A stretch of DNA of 64,000 nucleotides from an uncultured Ruminiclostridium sp. (GCA_934490165.1 CAKSTB010000010.1:1-64000); one strand, 5' to 3'. Shown: positions 44,642 through 52,508, numbered from the stretch's first letter. Made by a program: numbers and translations. The notes: a model not told the origin generated them from the sequence alone.

Positions 44642-44665
44642 AAAATATTCTTATAGTATTATCTA

Positions 44666-45868
44666 TCAGTCAGCCAAAAAACTGCTCATAAGTGTATGAC
44701 CCTCGGCGATATAATCGCCTGTCTTAGCCGCACTTTCCTCACAGAAGCAATCAACACCGTCAAGCTTCTTTCTGCTGTCATATATCATGAATGGCACAGG
44801 AGCGTTTGTATGTGTTCTCAGCTCCAGAGGTGTGGGATGGTCGGGGCAGATAAGGATCTTGATATCCTCGTCCTTGAACTCTTCAAGAAGCTTGCCGAGT
44901 ATCTTCTCATCAATAAGGCTTATTGCCTTGACCTTGTTTTCTACCTCATGACGGTGACCGCATTCATCAGGAGCTTCAACATGGATATATACAAAGTCCT
45001 TGCCGCCCTTCAGCGCGTCAACTGCCGCCTGAGCCTTGCCGTCAAAGTTTGTGTCTATGTAGCCTGTAGCGCCGTCAACCTTGATAACATCCATACCTGT
45101 GAACTTGCCGATACCTCTGAGCAGATCAACCGCAGAGATCATAGCGGCGCTCTTGCCGTACTTTTCGGCAAAAGGTGTAAGCTCCTTGCGCACGCCCTCG
45201 CCCCAGAACCATATGCTGTTTGCAGGGCGCAGACCTCTCTCAATTCTCTTTAAGTTTACCGGGTGGTCTTTCAGTAAATCATAGCTCTTCTTCATCATCT
45301 CGATAAGCGGTCTGCCGTTTTCGTTTACACCGAGGTGGGTCTTTATCGGTTTGCCTGTTATATCGTGAGGAGGTGTCAGAGTACCGATATCGGTCGTGCC
45401 GTGATCCCATATCAGGCAGTGACGGTAGCTTACGCCGCTGTAGAATCGGAATTCGTCCGTACCGAGCTTTTCGTCAATGAACTTGATAAGCTCTGCGGCT
45501 TCTTCTGTAGATATATCATCTGCGCAGTAATCAAGTATAGTCTTGTCTTCGTATACAGGCTCGTCTGACAGCGTTACGAGGTTTGTTCTGAAAGAAACAT
45601 CTGTAGGCTTCATATCAATGCCGATACTGCCTGCCTCTAAAGGGCTTCTGCCCGAATAATATATTGCAGGATCATAACCGAGAACGGAAAGATTTGCAAC
45701 GTCACTGCCGGGCTTTAAGTTATCCTCAACTGTCTTTACAAGACCTACTCTTGATACCTTTGCGAGCTTATCCATATTAGGCTTGTGTGCAACACTCATA
45801 GGTGTGCCGCCTATATCCTCACGAGGAAGATCAGCCATACCGTCGCAAAGTAATACTGCGTATTTCAT
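44666..45868 (-). CDS. apgM: Cofactor-independent phosphoglycerate mutase, archaeal type (ApgM)
   Basis: The enzyme interconverts 3- and 2-phosphoglycerate in glycolysis using metal ions of the alkaline-phosphatase fold. From the ATG at 45868 (400 aa) it begins MKYAVLLCDGMADLP with the metal-binding Asp, then DVANLSVLGYDP with the nucleophilic Ser in PGSDVANLS, GRSPLEAGSIGI, and the C-terminal metal sites in HVEAPDECGHRHEVENK and CPDHPTPLELRTH. AAAGGGA precedes this ATG; an upstream in-frame start lacks a site. Confidence 0.93.
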   Translation of the reverse strand: MKYAVLLCDGMADLPREDIGGTPMSVAHKPNMDKLAKVSRVGLVKTVEDNLKPGSDVANLSVLGYDPAIYYSGRSPLEAGSIGIDMKPTDVSFRTNLVTLSDEPVYEDKTILDYCADDISTEEAAELIKFIDEKLGTDEFRFYSGVSYRHCLIWDHGTTDIGTLTPPHDITGKPIKTHLGVNENGRPLIEMMKKSYDLLKDHPVNLKRIERGLRPANSIWFWGEGVRKELTPFAEKYGKSAAMISAVDLLRGIGKFTGMDVIKVDGATGYIDTNFDGKAQAAVDALKGGKDFVYIHVEAPDECGHRHEVENKVKAISLIDEKILGKLLEEFKDEDIKILICPDHPTPLELRTHTNAPVPFMIYDSRKKLDGVDCFCEESAAKTGDYIAEGHTLMSSFLAD

Positions 45869-45947
45869 TATTGTAATCCCTTTCTTAAATGAAATTCCGA
45901 CCGGAAAATAAAGCAATAAAATGCACTTTTCCTGTCTTTTCTACTAA

Positions 45948-45976
45948 AGTATATCACAACATCTGCAATAAATCAA
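45948..45976 (-). promoter_or_regulatory. Promoter of apgM
   Basis: On the minus strand TTGATT (45971-45976), 17 bp, TATACT (45948-45953), 80 bp upstream of apgM. Confidence 0.6.
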
Positions 45977-46080
45977 TATAAAAATTGCATAATAACCGTT
46001 TTTTACTTTGTCGGGAAGCAGATTTTAACACGGATATTTTTCGCCGCAAAAGCAAAAATATCATCAAGGACGGTGATATT

Positions 46081-46530
46081 TTGAATATTTCCAAAAAAGA
46101 ATACGCACAGCTTGCCGACCGATATTCCGCGCCGAGCAAGCTATATATAACAGTGCCAAAAGCATTTGCGATCGGCGGACTTATCTGCTGTATAGGTCAG
46201 TTTTTTACAGATCTGTATCTTATGATAGGAAACGATACGGATACAGCGTCAGCCTACACCTCGATAACCCTCGTACTGATAAGCGCACTGCTGACAGGCT
46301 TCGGTCAGTACGAACGAATAGCCAAGCACGCAGGTGCAGGTACTCTTGTGCCTATAACGGGCTTTGCAAACGCCGTGGTTTCTCCCGCGCTTGAATTCAA
46401 GACCGAGGGCTACATTCTCGGTACAGGCGCAAAAATGTTCATTATCGCAGGACCTGTAATAGTCTACGGTATTGCGGCGGCGTTTGTCTACGGCATTATC
46501 CTGTTCATAATAAGTCTTTTCGGAGGTTGA
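46081..46530 (+). CDS. spoVAC: Stage V sporulation protein AC
   Basis: SpoVAC is part of the spore inner-membrane channel that moves dipicolinic acid and acts in mechanosensing at germination. The 149-residue membrane protein shows FAIGGLICCIGQF, HAGAGTLVPITGFANAVVSPALEFKTEG and a terminal helix pair. I chose the TTG at 46081 because AAGGACGG lies 7 nt upstream and MNISKKEYAQL begins as in related proteins; an ATG at 45985 would add an unlikely 32-residue extension. A forespore (sigma-G) promoter is expected but I could not identify one. Confidence 0.93.
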   Translation: MNISKKEYAQLADRYSAPSKLYITVPKAFAIGGLICCIGQFFTDLYLMIGNDTDTASAYTSITLVLISALLTGFGQYERIAKHAGAGTLVPITGFANAVVSPALEFKTEGYILGTGAKMFIIAGPVIVYGIAAAFVYGIILFIISLFGG

Positions 46531-46531
46531 T

Positions 46532-47545
46532 ATGGCTAGATTTATAACTGACGGTACTATAGAGCTTGACCGCGGTGTATCGGTATATTCCTGTGCCGCC
46601 GCGGTCGGCAAAATGGAGAGTGACGGACCGCTCGGCAACTGCTTTGACTATGCCGCCGAAGGCGCAGAACTCGGACTTACCACATGGGAAAAGGCGGAGA
46701 GCACCTTCCAGCAGTACGCATTCGATATAGCGCTCAGAAAAGGCAAGCTTATCAAAGAAGATATTTCATTCATTTTTGCAGGCGACCTGCTCAACCAGTG
46801 CACAGGCTCGGCATACGGACTGCGCGATACCGAAATTCCGTTCATCGGGCTTTACGGAGCGTGCTCGACAATGGCTGAAAGCCTCGCCATGGCTTCGCTG
46901 TTTGCCGATATGCGTATCGGCGAATTTTTCGCGGCGGTCACCTCTTCCCACTTCTGCTCTGCCGAAAGACAGTTCAGGTTTCCCATAAACTACGGCGGTG
47001 TACGCCCGCCCACAGCACAGTGGACAGCCACAGGCGCAGGGTGCTGTATAACCTCAGCCGCTGAAAAGCCGCCATTTGTAAAAAGCATTACCATAGGCAA
47101 GATAACCGATATGGGCATCAAGGACGCAAACAATATGGGTGCGGCTATGGCAGGCGCGGCATACGACACGATAAAACGGCACTTCTTAGCCACCGATACA
47201 TCTCCTGCCGATTATGACGTGATTTACACAGGTGACTTAGGACAGGTCGGATCTGACCTTATGCACGAGCTTTTCCGCCGTGACGGCATTGAAATAGAGG
47301 ATAAGCACAAGGACTGCGGACTTATGCTGTACGACCGCGAAAAGCAGGACGTACACGCAGGCGGTTCGGGTTGCGGTTGCAGTGCTTCGGTGCTGTGCGG
47401 ACATATTCTGCCACAGATAGCGGACGGAAAGCTCCACAGAGTGCTCTTTGCCGCTACCGGTGCACTTATGTCAACAACTATAGTCCAGCAGGGCGAAAGC
47501 ATACCCGGCATATCTCACTTAGTAGAGATATCTGACACAATATAA
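46532..47545 (+). CDS. spoVAD: Stage V sporulation protein AD
   Basis: SpoVAD is the soluble thiolase-fold component that binds dipicolinic acid at the spore membrane. The 337-residue protein has FAGDLLNQCTGSAYGLRD, the thiolase-like loop GLYGACSTMAESLAMASLFAD, DVIYTGDLGQVGSDLM and HAGGSGCGCSASVLCGHILP. GGAGG precedes the ATG, one base after spoVAC. Confidence 0.96.
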   Translation: MARFITDGTIELDRGVSVYSCAAAVGKMESDGPLGNCFDYAAEGAELGLTTWEKAESTFQQYAFDIALRKGKLIKEDISFIFAGDLLNQCTGSAYGLRDTEIPFIGLYGACSTMAESLAMASLFADMRIGEFFAAVTSSHFCSAERQFRFPINYGGVRPPTAQWTATGAGCCITSAAEKPPFVKSITIGKITDMGIKDANNMGAAMAGAAYDTIKRHFLATDTSPADYDVIYTGDLGQVGSDLMHELFRRDGIEIEDKHKDCGLMLYDREKQDVHAGGSGCGCSASVLCGHILPQIADGKLHRVLFAATGALMSTTIVQQGESIPGISHLVEISDTI

Positions 47546-47558
47546 CAGGAGAAATATT

Positions 47559-47924
47559 ATGCAATATTTATGGGCATTTTTAGTCGGAGGTGCGCTTTGC
47601 GCTATAGGCCAGCTTCTTATCGACCTTACCAAGCTCACCCCCGCAAGAATACTTGTAGCCTATGTTGTTTCGGGTGTAATTCTCGGAGCAACGGGGCTTT
47701 ATCAGCCGCTTGTCGATTTTGCAGGTGCAGGTGCGTCCGTACCCCTGACGGGCTTTGGCAATCTGCTTGCAAAGGGTATGAGAAAAGCTATAGAAAAGGA
47801 CGGATTCCTCGGTATCTTCACAGGAGGTTTCACAGCTTGCTCGGCAGGTGTTACCGCCGCTATGATCTTCGGACTTGCGGTATCGCTGATTTTCAACAGA
47901 ACCGACAGGACACGTCAGGAATAA
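47559..47924 (+). CDS. spoVAE: Stage V sporulation protein AE
   Basis: The 121-residue membrane protein completes the AC-AD-AEb core of the spore DPA channel: LVGGALCAIGQLLIDLT, DFAGAGASVPLTGFGNLLAKG and GVTAAMIFGLAVSLIF. It lies 13 bp after spoVAD. spoVAA, AB, AF and B. subtilis-like AEa are not adjacent; the three-gene set is the common clostridial arrangement. Confidence 0.95.
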   Translation: MQYLWAFLVGGALCAIGQLLIDLTKLTPARILVAYVVSGVILGATGLYQPLVDFAGAGASVPLTGFGNLLAKGMRKAIEKDGFLGIFTGGFTACSAGVTAAMIFGLAVSLIFNRTDRTRQE

Positions 47925-47928
47925 ACAC

Positions 47929-47954
47929 AACCGCCGACCTTACAGCCGGCGGTT
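47929..47954. terminator. Bidirectional terminator between spoVAE and small peptide gene
   Basis: Arms AACCGCCG and CGGCGGTT with a 10-nt loop lie between two converging genes. Short T-rich tracts flank it on both strands. Confidence 0.6.
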
Positions 47955-47977
47955 CACTTTATCCATATATAAATAAC

Positions 47978-48091
47978 TCAGTTCAGATACATAAATCCCT
48001 GTATCACAACACCTATGATCATAATAAGCGCAAGTACCCCTGCTCCTATCTTCATACCTATTCCGAGCTTTTCGCGATTTTTCTGCTTCAT
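47978..48091 (-). CDS. 37-residue single-helix membrane peptide (DUF4044-like)
   Basis: A short frame reads MKQKNREKLGIGMK, then a hydrophobic helix about residues 15-33 (IGAGVLALIMIIGVVIQGFM) and ends YLN. This basic head plus single helix resembles the DUF4044 family of tiny clostridial peptides, whose function is unknown. AGGAG lies upstream of the ATG, a perfect consensus promoter precedes it and a terminator follows, which argues strongly that it is real despite its size. Confidence 0.75.
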   Translation of the reverse strand: MKQKNREKLGIGMKIGAGVLALIMIIGVVIQGFMYLN

Positions 48092-48127
48092 ACTCCGCTC
48101 TCCTGACGTTATAAATTGATATAGCTA

Positions 48128-48156
48128 ATTATACACCGATAAATTTCTGCTGTCAA
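48128..48156 (-). promoter_or_regulatory. Perfect consensus promoter of the small peptide gene
   Basis: On the minus strand TTGACA (48151-48156), 17 bp, TATAAT (48128-48133), about 37 bp upstream of the ATG at 48091. This is the best sigma-A promoter in the window. Confidence 0.85.
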
Positions 48157-48229
48157 GTGATAATGTACCTGCATAACCCGAACAATGTCCGGAATAAACT
48201 GTATCATTAACTTTTCGGAGTGTGATATT

Positions 48230-48937
48230 ATGTTTATAACGGTACTGCAAACGGCTTTGCAAAGCCTTATATTTTTTGCACTGCATTTCAGAAGCAACGG
48301 CTCGTTTCCCCGTCAGCTTTCCGCTAAGGAAGAGCGGGAATGCCTTGAAAAGGCGGCTCAGGGCGACCTTGCCGCCCGCAACAAGCTTATCGATCATAAT
48401 CTCCGCCTTGTTGCGTTTATAGTAAAAAAGCACTACCCCGACAGCAAGGAAGCCGATGACCTGATATCCATCGGAATAATCGGGCTTATCCGCGCCGCAG
48501 AAACCTTTGATTATAAAAAGAACATCAACTTTTCGACCTATGCGGGAAAATGTATAAATAACCAGATAAGAATGTATTTCCGCAAGACAAAGCACCAGCA
48601 GACGGAAGTATATATGAACGAGCCTATGGACTGCGACAAGGACGGCAACGCAGTCACCCTCGCCGATATTTTCTGCGACGGTACAGATGTTGCCGAAGAA
48701 GCCGCACTGAATATAGAGCTTGACAGAATGTACAGATATATAGACGAAGAGCTTGACGAGCGCGAAAAGGAAATACTTACAAAGCGCTACGGCTTGTCGG
48801 GTATGTCCTACAGCACAGACAGGATAATGACCCAGCGTGAGGTGGCAGACGAGCTTGACATCAGCCGCAGTTATGTTTCAAGAATAGAGAAAAAAGCACT
48901 TGAAAAGCTCCGTGCCCGCTTTGAAAAGGGCGACTGA
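48230..48937 (+). CDS. sigK: Mother-cell sporulation sigma factor SigK
   Basis: SigK directs late mother-cell gene expression. From the ATG at 48230 (235 aa) the N-terminus has a hydrophobic pro-like segment (LQTALQSLIFFALHF) followed by the SigK-type SNGSFPRQLSAKEERECLEKAA, region 2 (NLRLVAFIVKKHYPDSKEADDLISIGIIGLIRAAETFDY) and region 4 (LTKRYGLSG ... TQREVADELDISRSYVSRIEKKALEKL). The gene is uninterrupted, with no skin-type insertion. CGGAG lies 10 nt before the ATG. Confidence 0.93.
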   Translation: MFITVLQTALQSLIFFALHFRSNGSFPRQLSAKEERECLEKAAQGDLAARNKLIDHNLRLVAFIVKKHYPDSKEADDLISIGIIGLIRAAETFDYKKNINFSTYAGKCINNQIRMYFRKTKHQQTEVYMNEPMDCDKDGNAVTLADIFCDGTDVAEEAALNIELDRMYRYIDEELDEREKEILTKRYGLSGMSYSTDRIMTQREVADELDISRSYVSRIEKKALEKLRARFEKGD

Positions 48938-48985
48938 GCCTGTTTGCAAATTCCGATACAACCACTGCGGTATTTCTGTCACCAC

Positions 48986-49609
48986 TTAATCAAAGCAATC
49001 GATAATATCCTGTGCAGTAAACAAATTGAGTCGATCTTTATTTTGCGGATCACTCAGATCAATTGCACTCTGTTCTGAATTCCTGACGAAAACATCAATT
49101 CCGTTTTCAGTCAGTAACGAAAACAGATAAGTTTTTCCTATTTCAATTTCAGGTCTGTTAAACGCTATTGTTATTGTATCTGAACCGCCCAACGCTTCAA
49201 GCTGTTCTTCTATGAACATATCTTCAAAACCGCCCTCTATCCAAAGGTTTAACTTTTCCGGGACATCATCGTTAATGTACTTATAAGGCGTTATCACTTC
49301 TACCGTGTAAATAGTAAATATTTCTTTGTCCTCCTGCGCGGTTTCATCGGTTGCGACCTCATAGCTATTTCTGTCTACCGCTACGAAAGTAAACCCTGTG
49401 ACCTTTCCGGACACTACAACTTTTGACGCATCTACCAGCTCTTTAGCTGTATTATATGCTTGATAACATAAATTGACTGCATTATATCTTACATTTCTTT
49501 GAGAGCTTTCGTTATCAAGTGATGAAACGGCGCTCGAAAGTTTTTTGTCCTCACAGCCTGAGAGTAAAATCAACGCAAACATACATATGAAACATATCAT
49601 CTTTTTCAT
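48986..49609 (-). CDS. Putative lipoprotein of unknown function
   Basis: The 207-residue product has a lipoprotein signal peptide with lipobox ILLSGC (Cys19) and a soluble beta-rich domain (VVVSGKVTGFTFV, IYTVEVITPYKYI, TITIAFNRPEIEIGKTYLFSL) of the kind seen in small surface lipoproteins. I do not recognise the family. It is the last of a minus-strand group of lipoprotein genes. Confidence 0.6.
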   Translation of the reverse strand: MKKMICFICMFALILLSGCEDKKLSSAVSSLDNESSQRNVRYNAVNLCYQAYNTAKELVDASKVVVSGKVTGFTFVAVDRNSYEVATDETAQEDKEIFTIYTVEVITPYKYINDDVPEKLNLWIEGGFEDMFIEEQLEALGGSDTITIAFNRPEIEIGKTYLFSLLTENGIDVFVRNSEQSAIDLSDPQNKDRLNLFTAQDIIDCFD

Positions 49610-49644
49610 GCATATTCCGCCTTTCTGCCTCGGTTTATATTTCC

Positions 49645-49865
49645 TTATCTTCTACTTACAAGTATTTTGCCATATTCCTTATAAGCCCTCAGCTTGCCGT
49701 CATAAGTAAAATACAGAACATCGTTGCGATCACCGTCACCGAATTCATATTCATAAGCGTTCACAGTAGACGGATTGAGCGCGTCGGTGAAATATTTTCC
49801 GTCCGGTTCGCCTAAGATCCTTCAACATCATCAAGCATGCTTTGTTCGTTCAGCTTATTGAGCTT
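49645..49865 (-). pseudogene. Frameshifted remnant of a paralogous lipoprotein C-terminus
   Basis: The minus strand encodes KLNKLNEQSMLDDVEGS, then after a one-base loss near 49813 GEPDGKYFTDALNPSTVNAY and DVLYFTYDGKLRAY, ending at a stop at 49645. This parallels the C-terminus of the intact lipoprotein just upstream (KLNQLNSESTLENVEELFGKP ... VALYFGYTDKLRVY). No start codon or signal peptide is present, so it is a broken tandem copy of the last third. Confidence 0.65.
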
Positions 49866-49878
49866 TTATTTTTCGTCA

Positions 49879-50562
49879 TCATTCTTCTTCCATATAATCG
49901 TGATCACCGATACGATTAACATATATTATGCTGTTTACAATATACACTCTTAATTTGTCGGTGTATCCGAAATATAACGCAACCTCGTTTCCTCCAAAAT
50001 ATTCAATACCTTTTTCTACTGCTGTAAGTTCCAACTTAAACATATCATTATTTTCCGAAGGCTTTCCAAAGAGCTCTTCAACATTTTCAAGCGTACTCTC
50101 CGAATTCAATTGGTTTAACTTATCTGAAATTTCCTTAGAAAAACGACTTATATTTCCATTGAGTTCAACCTCTTCGGATTTTAAATTATAATATCCCAAA
50201 AAATCTCCCGCTCCGTTTCCAACCTCAAAATATTCCCATGGACAGATATAATATAAATAACAAGATATGCCTGAACCGGTTACTATGTATCCGTCGCCCA
50301 TTTTTTCGAGTATAGTCCCTTCGCCGTCATCTCGTTTTACTGTACTTGCTCTCTCGAAAAGCTCATTGCGCCTTTGCTCTTCTTTGGTAAGGCTTTCGGT
50401 ACTGCTTTCTTCCCTGCTGTCATTGCCGCTTTGCTCTGTATCGCTTGTCTTAGTTATCTCCGATGTACTTTCCGTAATGTCGGAATTTACAACGTTATTC
50501 TGACACGCCGTAAGCATCACAGCCACCATTACTACCGCCACAATCTTGCTTTTTTTCTTCAT
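49879..50562 (-). CDS. Putative lipoprotein of unknown function
   Basis: The 227-residue product has a lipoprotein signal (VMLTAC, Cys20), an acidic Ser/Thr-rich linker (about 28-58) and a C-terminal domain of about 160 residues ending with a small beta-rich part (LENVEELFGKPSEN ... VALYFGYTDKLRVYIV) of the SmpA/BamE-like two-layer kind; that family comparison is only an impression. It starts 9 bp after the membrane protein gene upstream, so they are co-transcribed. Confidence 0.6.
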   Translation of the reverse strand: MKKKSKIVAVVMVAVMLTACQNNVVNSDITESTSEITKTSDTEQSGNDSREESSTESLTKEEQRRNELFERASTVKRDDGEGTILEKMGDGYIVTGSGISCYLYYICPWEYFEVGNGAGDFLGYYNLKSEEVELNGNISRFSKEISDKLNQLNSESTLENVEELFGKPSENNDMFKLELTAVEKGIEYFGGNEVALYFGYTDKLRVYIVNSIIYVNRIGDHDYMEEE

Positions 50563-50571
50563 ACTAATCCC

Positions 50572-51252
50572 TCACTTTCCCGTTTTCCGTTTTCTTCTAT
50601 CCGCTCTTGCAAGCAACACCGTCACGATCGCAACGCCCGCAATTATTGCCGCAAAGCTGACTACAGTCATGATCTGCGAGCCCGAGCTTATCCTTATCGG
50701 AGAATTATCAACCTTTCTGCTGAAAAACGCCGGATAAGCATTAGCGAATGTTTCCATACAGTCCTCACTGTCCGAAAACGACAGTTTAAAGTCTTTCATA
50801 TAGAATTCTATCGTTTTTGTATCGGAAACACCGTACGCCTTTATAACCATACTTCTTGCGTCTTCAGGGATAGGTGCAGGCTTGTCATCGCCCAGATAAG
50901 CCTCGATGAAATTCTCTGCATTATATATGTACAAAGTTGAATAATCTCCTACCGTCCTTACACCGTTTGCGTCATAGAATTCAATGTCTATACGTCCGCC
51001 GTTGTTATCGAAAAGCGGCGAGCTGTTTCCGAGCGTGACCGAGAAATAAAACCCGTGACTGCCGTCAGGTATATCAAATGTCCGCACTGCCGCAACATCA
51101 TAGTCTTCATTTACATCGGACAACTTTTCCGTAACCTTTGTCTTATCAAAATACAACACGTTGTTTCGTTCATCGTATTGCAGTGAGCCGTCAGTCGACC
51201 AACTTGCCGTATCACTCCAGTTTTTAAAATAGTTCTGCGTATTTATATCCAT
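50572..51252 (-). CDS. Protein with beta-rich domain and C-terminal membrane helix, unknown function
   Basis: The 226-residue product has a beta-rich N-terminal region (about 15-165; GSLQYDERNNVLYFDKTKV, GFYFSVTLGNSS, GGRIDIEFYDANG) like galactose-binding-type folds, and a C-terminal helix about 195-215 followed by a basic tail RADRRKRKTGK. There is no N-terminal signal peptide, which is odd for a protein of this shape. GAGGGAAAA lies before the ATG. I do not recognise the family. Confidence 0.55.
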   Translation of the reverse strand: MDINTQNYFKNWSDTASWSTDGSLQYDERNNVLYFDKTKVTEKLSDVNEDYDVAAVRTFDIPDGSHGFYFSVTLGNSSPLFDNNGGRIDIEFYDANGVRTVGDYSTLYIYNAENFIEAYLGDDKPAPIPEDARSMVIKAYGVSDTKTIEFYMKDFKLSFSDSEDCMETFANAYPAFFSRKVDNSPIRISSGSQIMTVVSFAAIIAGVAIVTVLLARADRRKRKTGK

Positions 51253-51323
51253 AGTTTTCCCTCTGCCTGAAGCGATACGATATAGGTGATATCCGGTTTT
51301 ACATAAACTTTCCGTTACTTATA

Positions 51324-51965
51324 TCAACTGTTGTAATACACAATATCGGCTTTCTTCAGCTGTTCGTCAAGATATTGCTCAAATTTATTTCTGACCTCAT
51401 CGCTGTTATTTTCATCGACAACAAGGTTTTCATCTTCAATAAATTTGTTGTACATTCTCTGCCTGTTCACCATTGCGATATACGAATCGGCGCTGTCTTT
51501 TATGTACTGCTCTTCCGTGGTCGACAGTTTTTCAAAGCATTCATTCATTATCTCACGGTTGACTTTTACATTGTCGTATTGACCTGAATATGCATCAAGA
51601 TTGTCAAGTTGTTGCTTTAACTGTTTCTCGGCTTCTTCTTTTGAAATACTGTTATCCATGCTGAGAAAATAAGCCGTTTCAACCAGTTTTTTTATAGTCT
51701 TGTCCCTGTCGGCAGGGCACTGTTCGTCAAGCCTTTTGAGCGTGATCTCCTTATAGTCAGGTGTAGCTATATCGTCAATATGACTGCTTATAACCTCTTT
51801 GAAAACCGCACTTGTCTTTAATTGATCCTGTAGCTGTTCCTCGGTGATGTCAGTACCGTTCACCGTGGCAATAACATTTTTATTGCTCTGACAACCGATA
51901 AGCAAAAATGCCGACAGGCAAATAACAACCGCCGTAAACACCGATATTTTTAAAATCTTTTTCAT
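51324..51965 (-). CDS. SurA/PrsA-N-like lipoprotein
   Basis: A 213-residue lipoprotein (LLIGC, Cys25). The start of the mature part, VIATVNGTDITEEQLQDQL, is the typical opening of SurA/PrsA-type periplasmic or surface chaperones, and the rest is helical. No parvulin isomerase domain is present, so it may be a chaperone-only form. Confidence 0.65.
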   Translation of the reverse strand: MKKILKISVFTAVVICLSAFLLIGCQSNKNVIATVNGTDITEEQLQDQLKTSAVFKEVISSHIDDIATPDYKEITLKRLDEQCPADRDKTIKKLVETAYFLSMDNSISKEEAEKQLKQQLDNLDAYSGQYDNVKVNREIMNECFEKLSTTEEQYIKDSADSYIAMVNRQRMYNKFIEDENLVVDENNSDEVRNKFEQYLDEQLKKADIVYYNS

Positions 51966-52037
51966 ACGTATACTCCTTCCTGCCCTTTACTTATAATACA
52001 ATCGGACAATCCTGTTTGTCCATAGTGCGATAAAATT

Positions 52038-52346
52038 TTAATCCTTGAACCTGCAACCGTTGAAAAAGAACCAGCTTGTAGGATCATATTTCAGCAATTT
52101 ATTATCTTTTTTCATAAGAAGTGCAATATCGTTTTTAATTGTTTCATCATGCTTTTTGGAGATGACTGTGCGCTCATAAAGCATAGAGTTTTTACGTTCT
52201 CTCAGAACACGAACACTCCAATTTTCTGATTTACACATAGCAACGTAAAAATCTCTTTTTAATTCATCTTCGATTGGAAGCAAAACTACAAAATGAGACC
52301 AAGTCAATTGTTGTGACAGCGTCGCAACTTTTTCTTTATTATACCA
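52038..52346 (-). pseudogene. Remnant of DUF1016 (YhcG-type) protein
   Basis: The minus strand encodes EKVATLSQQLTWSHFVVLLP, then KRDFYVAMCKSENWSVRVLR and SMLYERTVISKK, which is the core of the DUF1016 N-terminal domain of YhcG-family PDDEXK-type proteins. These are usually 330-370 residues; here only about 100 remain, without a start codon with a ribosome site and without the nuclease domain, and the frame ends at 52038. The 5' edge coincides with the 11-bp direct repeat at 52336-52346. Confidence 0.7.
52336..52346 (-). repeat. 11-bp direct repeat, copy 1 (contains extended -10)
   Basis: TTATTATACCA on the plus strand reads TGGTATAATAA on the minus strand, a full extended -10 box (TGnTATAAT). 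An identical copy lies at 52498-52508. Confidence 0.75.
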
Positions 52347-52354
52347 TAAATCAA

Positions 52355-52405
52355 GTCGGTGTAAACCGACACGGCGGTACGCCGTTTTTTGTCATCAGAC
52401 AAAAA
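52355..52405. repeat. Three consecutive hairpins
   Basis: Three perfect stem-loops follow each other: GTCGGT/ACCGAC (52355-52370), ACGGCG/CGCCGT (52371-52385) and TTTTTGTC/GACAAAAA (52386-52405). They lie between the two 11-bp direct repeats next to the cloverleaf-like element. Confidence 0.75.
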
Positions 52406-52424
52406 GATTTAATGGTAAAATGTT

Positions 52425-52496
52425 CTCAGACTTGCGGTTTTCCGCAAGCCGTGCAAGGCACGGCAAAATCCGCTTTCGACGGATTTTATGTCTGAG
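52425..52496 (-). ncRNA. Candidate structured RNA: cloverleaf of three hairpins closed by an outer stem
   Basis: Outer arms CTCAGA(C) (52425-52431) and (G)TCTGAG (52490-52496) enclose three perfect hairpins: CTTGCGG/CCGCAAG (52431-52448), CCGTGC/GCACGG (52449-52463) and AAAATCCG/CGGATTTT (52465-52487). On the minus strand the extended -10 TGGTATAAT at 52500-52508 would start transcription within a few bases of 52496, the 5' end of the outer stem. The match between predicted start and structure suggests a small RNA; no known RNA family is recognised, and a DNA-level repeat element is the alternative. Confidence 0.35.
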
Positions 52497-52497
52497 G

Positions 52498-52508
52498 TTA
52501 TTATACCA
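52498..52508 (-). promoter_or_regulatory. 11-bp direct repeat, copy 2: extended -10 promoter upstream of the cloverleaf
   Basis: Minus-strand TGGTATAATAA gives TATAAT (52500-52505) with the TG extension. The -35 position (52523-52528, TTTTGT) is weak, as extended -10 promoters allow. Identical to copy 1 at 52336-52346. Confidence 0.5.

Noticed and set aside
46021..46080. Sigma-G promoter for spoVAC
   Set aside because: A TGCATAA at about 45986 could be a -35, but no CATNNTA-type -10 lies at the right spacing.
48125..48595. 156-codon minus-strand frame opposite sigK
   Set aside because: Antisense shadow; no ribosome site, and the sigK frame on the other strand is unmistakable.
48230..48937. 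Skin-type insertion in sigK
   Set aside because: The reading frame is continuous from region 2 through region 4; no recombinase or split is present.
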